Positions 29,601-45,590 of a stretch of 64,000 bases of DNA are shown here, piece after piece. Under the pieces are notes generated by a model. The model searched no databases. It was given only the letters and a program-made list of their open reading frames with translations, and had not been told where the DNA came from. A program made the translations under genes and the position numbers. Source of the stretch: Megascapheus bottae (lineage: Eukaryota > Chordata > Mammalia > Rodentia > Geomyidae); contig JANJXV010000151.1 in the NCBI GenBank assembly GCA_024803745.1, positions 1,612,001 to 1,676,000 on the forward strand. Direction: 5' to 3'. Position 1 is the first letter of the stretch. Every line of letters starts with the position of its first letter.

Positions 29601-32600
29601 ACACACCACCATTCTATGACTTCACACACCTCCATTCTATGACTTCCCACACATGCATTCTAACTTCACACACCTCCATCTATGACTTCACACACCTTCA
29701 TTCTGACATCACACACCTCCATTCTATGACTTCACAGACCTCGAATCTGTGACTTCACTCACCTGCACTCTATGACTTCACACTCCTCCATTCTATGACT
29801 TTCCACACCTCTTTTCTATGACTTCACAACCTCCAATCTATGACTACACACCTCCATTCTGACTTCACACACCTTCATTCTGTGAATTGGCACACCTCCA
29901 TTCTATGTGTTCACACACCACCATTCTATGACTTCACAAACCTTCATTCTTACTTCAGAAACATCAGTTCTATGACTTCACACAACTCCATTCTATGACT
30001 TCACAAACCTCCATTCTGTGACTTCACACACCTCCATTCTGAGTTCACACAACTCCATTCGGTGACTTCACACATCTCCATTCTGACTTCACACACCTCC
30101 ATTCTATGACTTCACACACTTCCATTCTATGACTTCACACACCTCCATTCTGTGACTTCACACACCTCCATTCTGTGTTCGCACACTTCCATTCTGTGAC
30201 TTCACACACCTCCATTCTGTGACTTCACACACCTCCATTCTGTGACTTCACACACTTCCATTCTATGACTTCACACACCTCCATTCTATGACTTCACACA
30301 CCTCCATTCTGTGACTTCACACAGCTCCATTATATGACCTCACACACCCTCATTCTATGGTTTCACACACCTCCATTCTATGAATTCACACATCCATTTG
30401 GACTTCACACACCTCCAATATATGACTTCAAACACCTCAATTCTGTGACTTCACACACCTCCATTCTATGAGTTCATACCATCCATTCTGTAACTTCACA
30501 CACCTCCATTCTATGACTTCACACACCTCCATTCTGTGACTTCACAAACCTCCATTCTGTGATTTCACACACCTCCAATCTATGACTTCACACACTTCCA
30601 CTCTATGACTTCACACACCACCATTCTATGACATCACACACCTCCATTCTATGACTTCCCACACATGCATTCTAACTTCACACACCTCCATCTATGACTT
30701 CACACACCTTCATTCTGACATCACACACCTCCATTCTATGACTTCACAGACCTCGAAACTGTGACTTCACTCACCTGCACTCTATGACTTCACACTCCTC
30801 CATTCTATGACTTTCCACACCTCTTTTCTATGACTTCACCACCTCCAATCTATGACTACACACCTCCATTCTGACTTCACACACCTTCATTCTGTGAATT
30901 GGCACACCTCCATTCTATGTGTTCATACACCTCCATTCTATGACTTCACAAACCTTCATTCTTATTTCAGAAACATCAGTTCTATGACTTCACACAACTC
31001 CATTCTATGACTTCACAAACCTCCATTCTGTGACTTCACACAGCTCCATTCTGAGTTCACACAACTCCATTCGGTGACTTCACACACCTCCATTCTGACT
31101 TCACACACCTCCATTCTATGACTTCACACAATTCCATTCTATGACTTCACACACCTCCATTCTGTGACTTCACACACCTCCATTCTGTGTTCGCACACTT
31201 CCATTCTGTGACTTCACACACCTCCATTCTGTGACTTCACACACCTCCATTCTGTGACTTCACACACTTCCATTCTATGACTTCACACACCTCCATTCTA
31301 TGACTTCACACACCTCCGTTCTGTGACTTCACACACCTCCATTATATGACCTCACACACCCTCATTCTATGGTTTCACAGACCTCCATTCTATGAATTCA
31401 CACATCCATTTTGACTTCACACACCTCCAATATATGACTTCAAACACCTCAATTCGGTGACTTCACACACCTCCATTCTATGAGTTCATACCATCCATTC
31501 TGTGACTTCACACACCTCCATTCTGTGACTTCACAAACCTCCATACTATGATTTCACACACCTCCAATCTATGACTTCACACACCTCCATTTTATGACGT
31601 CAAACACCTCCATTTTGACTTCTCACACCTCCATTATGTGACTTCACACACCTCTCTTCTGTGACTTCACACACCTCCATTCTATGACTTCACACACCTT
31701 CATTGTATGACTTCGCACACCTCCATTCTGTGACTTCACACACTTCCATTCTATGATTTCACATACCTTCATACGATGACTTCACACACCTACATTCTGT
31801 GACTTCACACACCTCCATTCTGATTTCACACACCGCCATTCTGTGACTTCACAAACCTCTATTCTATGATTTCACACACCTCCATTCTATGACTTCTCAC
31901 ACGTCCATTTTAGGACCTCACACACCTCCATTTTGACTTCACACACTTCCATTCTGTGACTTCACACACCTCCATTCTACGACTTCACACACTTAACTTT
32001 GGACGTCACACACCTCCATTCTATGAGTTCACACACCTAGATTCTATGACTTCACACACCTCCATTCTATGACTTCACACAGCTCCATTCTGTGACTTCA
32101 CACACCTCCATTCTCCGACTTCACACACCTCCATTCTATGACTTCACACATCCATTTTGACTTCACACAACTCCAATATATAACTTCAAACACCTCAATT
32201 CTGTGACTTCACACACCTCCATTCTATGAATTCATACCCGTCCATTCTGTGACCTCACACACCTCCATTCTTTGACTTCACACACCTCCATTCTGTGACT
32301 TCACCCACCTCCATTCTGTGACTTCCCACACCTCCATTCTCCGACTTCACACCCCTCCAATTTGACTTCACATACCTCCATTCTATGACTTCACACACCT
32401 CCATTCTGTGACTTCCCAAACCTCCATTCTATGATTTCACACACCTCGAATCTATGACTTCACACACCTACATTTTATGACGTCACACACCTACATTTTG
32501 ACTTCACACACCTCCATTATGTGACTCCACACAGCTCCCTTCTGTGACTTCACACACCTCCATTCTATGACTTCACACACCTTCATTGTATGACATCACA

Positions 32601-34869
32601 CACCTCCATTCTATGACTTCACACACTTCCATTCTATGATTTCACATACCTCCATGCTATGACCTCACACACCTCCATTCTGTGACTTCACACACCTCCA
32701 TTCTATGACTTCACACACCTCCATTCTGTGACTTCACAAACCTTCTTTCTATGATTTCACACACCTCCATTCTATGACTTCACAAACCTCCATTCTTTGA
32801 CTTCACACACCTCCATTCGGTGACTTCACACACCTCCATTCTGTGACTTCACACACCTCCATTATCCGACTTCACACACCTCCATTCTGTGACTTCACAA
32901 ACCTCCATGCTATGATTTCACACACCTCCAATCTATGACTTCACACACCTACATTTTATGACGTCACACACCTCCATTTTGACTTCACACACCTCCATTA
33001 TGTGACTCCACACACCTCCCTTCTGTGAATTCACACACCTCCATTCTATGACTTCACACACCTTCATTGTATGACTTCACACACCTCCATTCTATGACTT
33101 CACACACTTCCATTCTATGACTTCACACACCTCCTTTCTGTGACTTCACACACCTCCATACTATGACTTCCAAACACCTTCAATCTATGACTTCATACAC
33201 CTCCATTCTATGACTTCACACACTTCCATTCTATGACTTCACACACCTCCATTCTATGACTACACACACCTCCATTCTATGACTTCACACACCTGCATTC
33301 TGACTTCACACACCTCCATTCCATGACTTCACACAACTGTATTCTCTGACTTCACACACCTGCCTTCTGTGACTTCACACACCTCCATTCTATGACTTCA
33401 CACACAACTCCATTCTGTGACTTCACACATCTCCACTCTGTGACTTTACACACCTCAATTCTGTGATTCACACACCTACATTCTATGATTTCACACACAA
33501 TACATTCTATGACTTAACAAACCTCCATTCTTTCATTTCACACAACTCCATTCTATGACTTCACACACCTCCAATGTTACTTCACACAACTCCATTCTGT
33601 GACTTCACACACCTCCTTTCAGTGACTTCACACACCTCCATACTATGACTTCCACACACCTTCAATCTATTACTTCACACACCTCCATTCTATGCCTTCA
33701 CACTCCTCCAATCTATGACTTCACACACCTCCATTCTATGACTTCACACACCTCCATTCTATGACTTCACACACCTGCATTCTGACTTCACACACCTCCA
33801 TTCTCTGACTTCACACACCTCCATTCTATGACTTCACACACCTCCATTCTGTAACTTTACACACTTCCAAAGTTTGACTCCACAAACCTCCATTCCATGA
33901 CTTCATACACCTCCATTCTATGACTTCAAACACATCCATTCTTTGACTTCACACACCTCCATTTTGACTTCACACACCTCCATTCTGTGACTTCACACAC
34001 CTGCATTTGTGATTTCACACACCAAAATTTTGACTTCACACGTCCATGATTTGACTTCACCCACCTCCATTCTCTGACTTCACACACCTCCATTTTGACT
34101 TCACACACTTCCATTCTGTGACTTCACACACCTCCATTCTGTGACTTCACACACCTCCATTGTTTGACTTCACACACCTGCATTTTGACTTCACACACCT
34201 CCATTTTATGGCTTCACACACCTTCATTCTTACTTCAGAAACATCCATTCTATGACTTCACAAACATCCCTTCTGTGAATTCACACACCTCCATTCTGAG
34301 TTCACACACCTCCATTCTGTGACTTCACACACCTCCATTCTGTAACTTCACACACCTCCATTCTATGACTTCACACACCTCCATCTGTGACTTCACACAC
34401 CGCCATTCCATGACTTCACACTCCTCCATTGTATGAGTTCACACACCTCCATTCTGTGACTTCACACACCTCCATTCTATGACTTCACACACCTCCATTC
34501 TGACTTCACACACTTCCATTTTGACTTCAAACACCTCATTCCTGTGAATTCACACACCTACATTCTATGATTTCACACACCTCCATTCTATGACTTCACA
34601 CACCTCCATTCTATGACTTCACACACCTCCTTTCTGAGTTCACACACCTCGATCCTGTTACTTCACACACCTCCAATCTGACTTCACACACCTCCATTCT
34701 ATGGCTTCACACACCTCCATTCTGTGACTTCAAAAACCAACATTCTATGACTTCAAACACCTCCATTCTATGACTTCACACACCTGCATTCTGAGACTTC
34801 ACACACCTACACTCTGTGACTTTGCACACCTACACTCTGTGACTACACACTTCCATTCTGTGATTTCAC
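26680..34869. repeat. 8,190-bp higher-order unit, copy 1
   Basis: The markers repeat exactly 8,190 bp downstream: M2 27698/35888, M3 28350/36540, GAATTGGC 29884/38074 and 30896/39086. The match runs to about 34785. Observed differences from copy 2 are few: CCTATATTCT versus CCTCTATTCT near 28133, CACTCTATGTC versus CACTCTGTGTC near 28220, and TCTCACACC versus TCTCCCACC near 29375. The internal order of variant monomers is largely that of 18875-24660, so this is a diverged relative of the first large-unit family, amplified separately. Confidence 0.88.
29570..31590. repeat. 1,012-bp nested tandem duplication in 8,190-bp unit 1
   Basis: Two copies sit side by side, about 29570-30581 and 30582-31590. 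Paired markers are GAATTGGC at 29884 and 30896, and the CTTCCCACACATGC monomer at 29643 and 30655. The period is exactly 44 x 23 bp. The second copy has lost one monomer near 31495 and carries its own substitutions (ACAATTCC near 31130, GTTTCACAGACC near 31370). The pair is therefore older than the 8,190-bp duplication that copied both. Confidence 0.85.
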
Positions 34870-37800
34870 ACACCTCCATTCTATGATTTCACACACCTCC
34901 ATCTGTGACTTCACATACCTCCATTCAGACTTCACACTCCTCCATTCTATGAGTTCACACACCTCCATTCTGTGACTTCACACACCTCCATTCTATGACT
35001 TCACACAACTGCATTCTATGACTTCACACACCTCCATTCTATGTCTTCACACACCTCCTTTCTGAGTTGACACACCTCCATTCTGTTACTTCACACCCCT
35101 CCAATCTGACGTCACACACCTCCATTCAAAGACTTCACACACCTCCATTCTGTGTCTTCAAAAACCAACATTCTATGACTTCAAACACCTCCATTCTATG
35201 ACTTCACACACCTGCATTCTGAGACTTCACACACCTACACTCTGTGACTTTGCACACCTACACTCTGTGACTACACACTTCCATTCTGTGATTTCACACA
35301 CCTCCATTCTATGACTTCACACACCTCCTTTCTTTGACTTCACACACCTCCATTCTATGAATTCACACACCTCCATTGTGACTTCACACAACTCTAATCT
35401 GTGACTTCACACACCTGCCTTTGTGACTTCACACACCTCCATTCTATGACATCACACACCTCCATTCTATGACTTCACACACCTCCATTCTATGACTTCA
35501 AACTTCCATTCTATGACTTCACACACCTCCATTTTGAGTTCCCACATCTCCATTCTATGACTTCACACACCTCCATTCTGTGACTTCTCACACCTCCATT
35601 CTGTGACTTCACACACCTCGATTCTGTGACTTCACACACCTCCATTCTACGATTTCACACACCTCCATTCTGTGACTTCACACACCTCCATTCTGTGACT
35701 TCACACACCTCCATTCTGAGTTCACACATCTCCATTCTATGACTTCACACACCTCCAATATATGACTTCACACACCTCCATTTTGTGACTTCACACACCT
35801 CCATTCTATGACTTCACACACCTCCATTCTATGACTTCACACACCTACATTGTGACTTCACACACCTACGTTCTATCAGTTCACACACCTGCGTTGTGAC
35901 TTCACACACCTCCAGTCTCTGACTTCACACACCTCCATTCTGAATACACACACCTCCATTCTGACTTCACACACCTCAGTGCTGTCACTTCACACACCTC
36001 CATTCTATGATTTCCCACACCACCGTTCTTTGACTTCACACACCTCCATTCTATGACTTCACATACCTCCTTTCTGAGTTGACACACCTCTATTCTGTGA
36101 CTTCACATACCTCCAATCTGACTTCACACACCTCCATTCTATGTCTTCACACACCTGCATTCTGTGACTTCACACACCTCCATTCTGTGACTTCAAAAAC
36201 CACCATTCTATGACTTCGCACATCTCCATTGTGACTTCACACACCTCCATTCTATGAGTTCACACAGCTCCATTCTGACTTCACACACCTACATTCTATG
36301 ACTTCGCACACCTCTATTCTGACTTCACACCCCTCCATTCTGTGACTTCACATACCGCCATTCTTTGACTTCACACCCCTCCATTCTGTGCCTTCACACA
36401 CCTCCACTCTGTGTCTTTACACACCTCCATTCTGTGACTTCACACACCTTCCTTCTGTGACATCACACACCTTCATTCTATGACTTCATACACCTCCATT
36501 CTAAGACTTCACACACCTCCATTCTCTGACTTCACACACCAATATTCTTTGACTTCACACACCTCCATTCTGTGACTTCACACATCTACATTCTGACTTC
36601 ACACACATCCATTCTATGACTTCACAAATCTCCATTCTATGAATTCACAAACCTCCATTCCATGACTTCATACACCTCCATTCTATGAATTCACACACCT
36701 CCTTTCTTTGACTTCATACACCTCCATTTTGACTTCACACACCACAATTCTGTGACTTCACACACCTCCATTTGTGACTTCACACATCACAATTTTGACT
36801 TCACACACGTCCATTCTGTGCCTTCACACACCTCCATTCTGTGATTTCACACACCTTAATTTTGACTTCACACACTTCCATTCTGTGACTTCACACACCT
36901 CCATTCTGTGACTTCACACACCTCGATTGTCTGATTTCACACACCTCCATTCTTGGATTTCATACACCTCCATTCCATGACTTCACACACCTCCATTCTA
37001 TGAGGTCACACATCTCTATTCTATGAGTTCACACACCTCCATTTTGACTTCACACACCTCCATTCTATGACTTCACACACCTTCATTCTTACTTCAGAAA
37101 CATCCATTCTATGACTTCACACACCTCCATTCTGTGACTTCACAAACCTCCATTCTATGACTTCACACACTTCCATTGTGACGTCACACACCTCCATTCT
37201 ATGAGTTCACACACCTCCATTCTCAGTTCACAAAACTCCATTCGGTGACTTCACACACCTCCATTCTGACTTCACACACCTCCATTCTATGACTTCACAC
37301 ACTTCCATTCTATGACTTCACATACCTCCATTCTGTGACTTCACACACCTCCATTCTGTGTTCGCACACCTCCAATCTGTGACTTCACACACCTTCATTC
37401 TATGACTTCGCACACCTCTATTCTGACTTCACACACCTCCATTCTGTGACTTCACACACCTCCATTCGATGACTTCACACACCTACATTCTTTGACTTCA
37501 CACACAACCATTTTGACTGCACACCTCCATTCTGTGAGTTCACACACTTACATTTGTGACTTCTCCCACCACTTTTTGACTTCACACATCTCCATTCTGT
37601 GACTGCACACACCACCAATATGTGACTTCACACACCTCCATTCTGTGTCTTCACACACCTCCATTCTGTGATTTCACACTCCCCCCTTCTGTGACTTCAC
37701 CCACCTCCATTCTATGACTTCACACACCTCCATTCTATGACATCACACACCTCCATTCTATGACTTCACACACTTCCACTCTATGACGTCACACACCACC

Positions 37801-40800
37801 ATTCTATGACTTCACACACCTCCATTCTATGACTTCCCACACATGCATTCTAACTTCACACACCTCCATCTATGACTTCACACACCTTCATTCTGACATC
37901 ACACACCTCCATTCTATGACTTCACAGACCTCGAATCTGTGACTTCACTCACCTGCACTCTATGACTTCACACTCCTCCATTCTATGACTTTCCACACCT
38001 CTTTTCTATGACTTCACAACCTCCAATCTATGACTACACACCTCCATTCTGACTTCACACACCTTCATTCTGTGAATTGGCACACCTCCATTCTATGTGT
38101 TCACACACCACCATTCTATGACTTCACAAACCTTCATTCTTACTTCAGAAACATCAGTTCTATGACTTCACACAACTCCATTCTATGACTTCACAAACCT
38201 CCATTCTGTGACTTCACACACCTCCATTCTGAGTTCACACAACTCCATTCGGTGACTTCACACACCTCCATCCTGACTTCACACACCTCCATTCTATGAC
38301 TTCACACACTTCCATTCTATGACTTCACACACCTCCATTCTGTGACTTCACACACCTCCATTCTGTGTTCGCACACTTCCATTCTGTGACTTCACACACC
38401 TCCATTCTGTGACTTCACACACCTCCATTCTGTGACTTCACACACTTCCATTCTATGACTTCACACACCTCCATTCTATGACTTCACACACCTCCATTCT
38501 GTGACTTCACACAGCTCCATTATATGACCTCACACACCCTCATTCTATGGTTTCACACACCTCCATTCTATGAATTCACACATCCATTTGGACTTCACAC
38601 ACCTCCAATATATGACTTCAAACACCTCAATTCTGTGACTTCACACACCTCCATTCTATGAGTTCATACCATCCATTCTGTAACTTCACACACCTCCATT
38701 CTATGACTTCACACACCTCCATTCTGTGACTTCACAAACCTCCATTCTGTGATTTCACACACCTCCAATCTATGACTTCACACACTTCCACTCTATGACT
38801 TCACACACCACCATTCTATGACATCACACACCTCCATTCTATGACTTCCCACACATGCATTCTAACTTCACACACCTCCATCTATGACTTCACACACCTT
38901 CATTCTGACATCACACACCTCCATTCTATGACTTCACAGACCTCGAAACTGTGACTTCACTCACCTGCACTCTATGACTTCACACTCCTCCATTCTATGA
39001 CTTTCCACACCTCTTTTCTATGACTTCACCACCTCCAATCTATGACTACACACCTCCATTCTGACTTCACACACCTTCATTCTGTGAATTGGCACACCTC
39101 CATTCTATGTGTTCATACACCTCCATTCTATGACTTCACAAACCTTCATTCTTATTTCAGAAACATCAGTTCTATGACTTCACACAACTCCATTCTATGA
39201 CTTCACAAACCTCCATTCTGTGACTTCACACAGCTCCATTCTGAGTTCACACAACTCCATTCGGTGACTTCACACACCTCCATTCTGACTTCACACACCT
39301 CCATTCTATGACTTCACACAATTCCATTCTATGACTTCACACACCTCCATTCTGTGACTTCACACACCTCCATTCTGTGTTCGCACACTTCCATTCTGTG
39401 ACTTCACACACCTCCATTCTGTGACTTCACACACCTCCATTCTGTGACTTCACACACTTCCATTCTATGACTTCACACACCTCCATTCTATGACTTCACA
39501 CACCTCCGTTCTGTGACTTCACACACCTCCATTATATGACCTCACACACCCTCATTCTATGGTTTCACAGACCTCCATTCTATGAATTCACACATCCATT
39601 TTGACTTCACACACCTCCAATATATGACTTCAAACACCTCAATTCGGTGACTTCACACACCTCCATTCTATGAGTTCATACCATCCATTCTGTGACTTCA
39701 CACACCTCCATTCTGTGACTTCACAAACCTCCATACTATGATTTCACACACCTCCAATCTATGACTTCACACACCTCCATTTTATGACGTCAAACACCTC
39801 CATTTTGACTTCTCACACCTCCATTATGTGACTTCACACACCTCTCTTCTGTGACTTCACACACCTCCATTCTATGACTTCACACACCTTCATTGTATGA
39901 CTTCGCACACCTCCATTCTGTGACTTCACACACTTCCATTCTATGATTTCACATACCTTCATACGATGACTTCACACACCTACATTCTGTGACTTCACAC
40001 ACCTCCATTCTGATTTCACACACCGCCATTCTGTGACTTCACAAACCTCTATTCTATGATTTCACACACCTCCATTCTATGACTTCTCACACGTCCATTT
40101 TAGGAACTCACACACCTCCATTTTGACTTCACACACTTCCATTCTGTGACTTCACACACCTCCATTCTACGACTTCACACACTTAACTTTGGACGTCACA
40201 CACCTCCATTCTATGAGTTCACACACCTAGATTCTATGACTTCACACACCTCCATTCTATGACTTCACACAGCTCCATTCTGTGACTTCACACACCTCCA
40301 TTCTCCGACTTCACACACCTCCATTCTATGACTTCACACATCCATTTTGACTTCACACAACTCCAATATATAACTTCAAACACCTCAATTCTGTGACTTC
40401 ACACACCTCCATTCTATGAATTCATACCCGTCCATTCTGTGACCTCACACACCTCCATTCTTTGACTTCACACACCTCCATTCTGTGACTTCACCCACCT
40501 CCATTCTGTGACTTCCCACACCTCAATTCTCCGACTTCACACCCCTCCAATTTGACTTCACATACCTCCATTCTATGACTTCACACACCTCCATTCTGTG
40601 ACTTCCCAAACCTCCATTCTATGATTTCACACACCTCGAATCTATGACTTCACACACCTACATTTTATGACGTCACACACCTACATTTTGACTTCACACA
40701 CCTCCATTATGTGACTCCACACAGCTCCCTTCTGTGACTTCACACACCTCCATTCTATGACTTCACACACCTTCATTGTATGACATCACACACCTCCATT

Positions 40801-42975
40801 CTATGACTTCACACACTTCCATTCTATGATTTCACATACCTCCATGCTATGACCTCACACACCTCCATTCTGTGACTTCACACACCTCCATTCTATGACT
40901 TCACACACCTCCATTCTGTGACTTCACAAACCTTCATTCTATGATTTCACACACCTCCATTCTATGACTTCACAAACCTCCATTCTTTGACTTCACACAC
41001 CTCCATTCGGTGACTTCACACACCTCCATTCTGTGACTTCACACACCTCCATTATCCGACTTCACACACCTCCATTCTGTGACTTCACAAACCTCCATGC
41101 TATGATTTCACACACCTCCAATCTATGACTTCACACACCTACATTTTATGACGTCACACACCTCCATTTTGACTTCACACACCTCCATTATGTGACTCCA
41201 CACACCTCCCTTCTGTGAATTCACACACCTCCATTCTATGACTTCACACACCTTCATTGTATGACTTCACACACCTCCATTCTATGACTTCACACACTTC
41301 CATTCTATGACTTCACACACCTCCTTTCTGTGACTTCACACACCTCCATACTATGACTTCCAAACACCTTCAATCTATGACTTCATACACCTCCATTCTG
41401 TGACTTCACACACTTCCATTCTATGACTTCACACACCTCCATTCTATGACTACACACACCTCCATTCTATGACTTCACACACCTGCATTCTGACTTCACA
41501 CACCTCCATTCCATGACTTCACACAACTGTATTCTCTGACTTCACACACCTGCCTTCTGTGACTTCACACACCTCCATTCTATGACTTCACACACAACTC
41601 CATTCTGTGACTTCACACATCTCCACTCTGTGACTTTACACACCTCAATTCTGTGATTCACACACCTACATTCTATGATTTCACACACAATACATTCTAT
41701 GACTTAACAAACCTCCATTCTTTCATTTCACACAACTCCATTCTATGACTTCACACACCTCCAATGTTACTTCACACAACTCCATTCTGTGACTTCACAC
41801 ACCTCCTTTCAGTGACTTCACACACCTCCATACTATGACTTCCACACACCTTCAATCTATTGCTTCACACACCTCCATTCTATGCCTTCACACTCCTCCA
41901 ATCTATGACTTCACACACCTCCATTCTATGACTTCACACACCTCCATTCTATGACTTCACACACCTGCATTCTGACTTCACACACCTCCATTCTCTGACT
42001 TCACACACCTCCATTCTATGACTTCACACACCTCCATTCTGTAACTTTACACACTTCCAAAGTTTGACTTCACAAACCTCCATTCCATGACTTCATACAC
42101 CTCCATTCTATGACTTCAAACACATCCATTCTTTGACTTCACACACCTCCATTTTGACTTCACACACCTCCATTCTGTGACTTCACACACCTGCATTTGT
42201 GATTTCACACACCAAAATTTTGACTTCACACGTCCATGATTTGACTTCACCCACCTCCATTCTCTGACTTCACACACCTCCATTTTGACTTCACACACTT
42301 CCATTCTGTGACTTCACACACCTCCATTCTGTGACTTCACACACCTCCATTGTTTGACTTCACACACCTGCATTTTGACTTCACACACCTCCATTTTATG
42401 GCTTCACACACCTTCATTCTTACTTCAGAAACATCCATTCTATGACTTCACAAACATCCCTTCTGTGAATTCACACACCTCCATTCTGAGTTCACACACC
42501 TCCATTCTGTGACTTCACACACCTCCATTCTGTAACTTCACACACCTCCATTCTATGACTTCACACACCTCCATCTGTGACTTCACACACCGCCATTCCA
42601 TGACTTCACACTCCTCCATTGTATGAGTTCACACACCTCCATTCTGTGACTTCACACACCTCCATTCTATGACTTCACACACCTCCATTCTGACTTCACA
42701 CACTTCCATTTTGACTTCAAACACCTCATTTCTGTGAATTCACACACCTACATTCTATGATTTCACACACCTCCATTCTATGACTTCACACACCTCCATT
42801 CTATGACTTCACACACCTCCTTTCTGAGTTGACACACCTCGATCCTGTTACTTCACACACCTCCAATCTGACTTCACACACCTCCATTCTATGGCTTCAC
42901 ACACCTCCATTCTGTGACTTCAAAAACCAACATTCTATGACTTCAAACACCTCCATTCTATGACTTCACACACCT
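34870..42975. repeat. 8,190-bp higher-order unit, copy 2
   Basis: This repeats 26680-34785 at a constant offset of 8,190 bp, with M2 at 35888, M3 at 36540 and GAATTGGC at 38074 and 39086. At its right end the sequence continues into block Q (CATTCTATGACTTC, then CTTTCTGAGTTGAC), whereas copy 1 at the equivalent point turns into CTGCATTCTGAGAC. Copy 2 therefore keeps the older connection, and the copy 1 to copy 2 junction is the new one. Non-coding throughout. Confidence 0.88.
37760..39780. repeat. 1,012-bp nested tandem duplication in 8,190-bp unit 2
   Basis: This is the counterpart of 29570-31590 shifted by 8,190 bp. GAATTGGC lies at 38074 and 39086, and both private variants of the earlier second copy (ACAATTCC, GTTTCACAGACC) are present here too. 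That shows the whole nested pair was copied as a block. Confidence 0.85.
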
Positions 42976-45590
42976 CCATTCTATGACTTCACACACCTCC
43001 TTTCTGAGTTGACACACCTCCATTCTGTTACTTCACACACCTCCAATCTGACTTTACACACCTCCAATCTGTGACTTTACACACCTCCACTCTGTGACTA
43101 CACACAAATCCATTCTGTGATTTCACACACCTCCATTCTATGACTTCACACCCCTCCATTCTTTCACTTCACACACCTCCATTCTATGAATTCACACACC
43201 TCCATTGTGATTTCACACAACTCTATTCAGTGACTTCACACACCTGCCTTCTGTGACTTCACACCTCCATTCCATGACTTCACACACCTCCATTCTATGA
43301 CTTCACACACCTCCTTTCTGTAACTTCACACACTTCAAATATTTGACCTCACAAACCTCCATTCCATGACTTCACAGACCTCCATTCTATGACTTCACAC
43401 ACCTCTTTCTTTGACTTCACACACCTCCATTTTGACTTCACACACCTCCATTCTGTGACTTCACACACCTCCTTTCTGTGACTTCACACACCTCAATTTT
43501 GACTTCACACACTTCCATTCTGTGACTTCACACACCTCCATTTTTTCACTTCCCACACCTCCATTCTTTGATTTCACACACGTCCAGTCCATGATTTAAC
43601 ACACCTCCATTCTATGGGTTCACACACCTCCATTCTATGACTTCACACACTTCCATTATATGACTTCACACACCTCGATTCTGTGACGTCACACACCTCC
43701 ATTCTATGACTTCACACATCTCCATTCTATGACTTCACACACCTCAATTCTGTGACTTCACACAACACCATTCTGACTTCACGCACCTCCATTCTGTGAC
43801 TTCACACACCTCGATTCTCTGACTTCACACACCTCCATTCTATGATTTCACACAGCTACATTCTGTAACTTCACACATCTCCATTTTATGACTTCACACA
43901 CCTGCATTCTATGACTTCACACACCTCCATCCTTTAACTTCACACACCTCCATTCTATGACTTCACACACTTCCATTTTGTGACTTCACACACCTCCATT
44001 CTATGACTTCACACACCTCCATTCTGTGACTTCACACATCTCCATTCTATGACTTCACACACCTCCATTCTGTGACTTCACTCACCTCCATTGTGTGTTC
44101 ACAAACCTCCATTCTGTGACCTCACACACCTCCCTTCTGTGACTTCACACACCTCGATTCTCTGACTTCACATACCTCCATTCTATGATTTCACACAACT
44201 CCATTCTGTGCCTTCACACATCTCCATTCTCCGACTTCACACACCTCCATTTTATGACTTCCTACACCTCCATTCTGAGTTCACACACCTCCATTCTGTG
44301 ACTTCACACACCTCAATTCTGTAACTTCACACACCTCCAATATATGACTTCACACACCTCCATTCTATGACTTCACACACCTCCATTCTATGACTTCACA
44401 CACCTCCATTTTTTGACTTTGCACACCTACATTCTATGGCTTTACACACCTCCATTCTATGACTTCACACACCTCCATTCTCTGAGTTCACACACCTGCA
44501 TTGTGACTTCACACTCTTCCATTCTATGACTTTACACACCTCCATTCTGACTTCACACACCGCCATTCTGACTTTACACACCTCAATCTGTGACTTCACA
44601 AACCTCCATTCTATGATTTCTCACACCTCCATTCTATGACTTCACACACCTCCATTCTCTGACTTCACACACCTCCATTTTGACTTCACACACTTCCATT
44701 CTGTGACTTCACACACCTCCATTCTGTGACTTAACACACATCCATTGTTTGACTTCACACACCTGCATTTTGACTTCACACACCTCCATTCTTTGACTTC
44801 ACACACCTTCATTCTTACTTCAGAAACATCCATTCTAAGAATACACAAACCTACCTTCTGTGAATTCACACACCTCCATTCTGAGTTCACATACTTCCAT
44901 TCTGTGACTTCACACACCTCCATTCTGTGACTTCACACACCTCCATTCTATGATTTCACACACCTCCATCTGTGACTTCACACACCTCCATTCAGACTTC
45001 ACACTACTTCATTCTATGAGTTCACACACCTCCATTCTGTGACTTCACACACCTCCATTCTATGACTTCACACAACTGCATTCTATGACTTCACACACCT
45101 CCATTCTATGTCTTCACACACCTCCTTTCTGAGTTGACACACCTCCATTCTGTTACTTCACACACCTCCAATCTGACGTCACACACCTCCATTCAAAGAC
45201 TTCACACACCTCCATTCTGTGTCTTCAAAAACCAACATTCTATGACTTCAAACACCTCCATTCTATGACTTCACACACCTCCATTCTGAGACTTCACACA
45301 CCTACACTCTGTGACTTTGCACACCTACACTCTGTGACTACACAGTTCCATTCTGTGATTTCACACACCTCCATTCTATGACTTCACACACCTCCATTCT
45401 ATGACTTCACACACCTCCATTCTATGAATTCACACACCTCCATTGTGACTTCACACAACTCTAATCTGTGACTTCACACACCTGCCTTCTGTGACTTCAC
45501 ACACCTCCATTCTATGACATCACACACCTCCATTCTATGACTTCACACACCTCCATTCTATGACTTCACACACCTCCATTCTATGACTTC
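42975..45590. repeat. Block Q plus following M2-side segment
   Basis: The sequence continues the order of 24660-27300 with small indels. A difference near 44390 is loss of the TGTGACTCAAACACC monomer present at about 26110. The region holds the CAGTTCCATTC and TCACTACTTCATTC variants not seen in the other copies. Minus-strand frame 44642-44923 and plus-strand frame 44745-44930 overlap each other on opposite strands and are repeat read-through. M2 follows at 45979. Confidence 0.75.
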
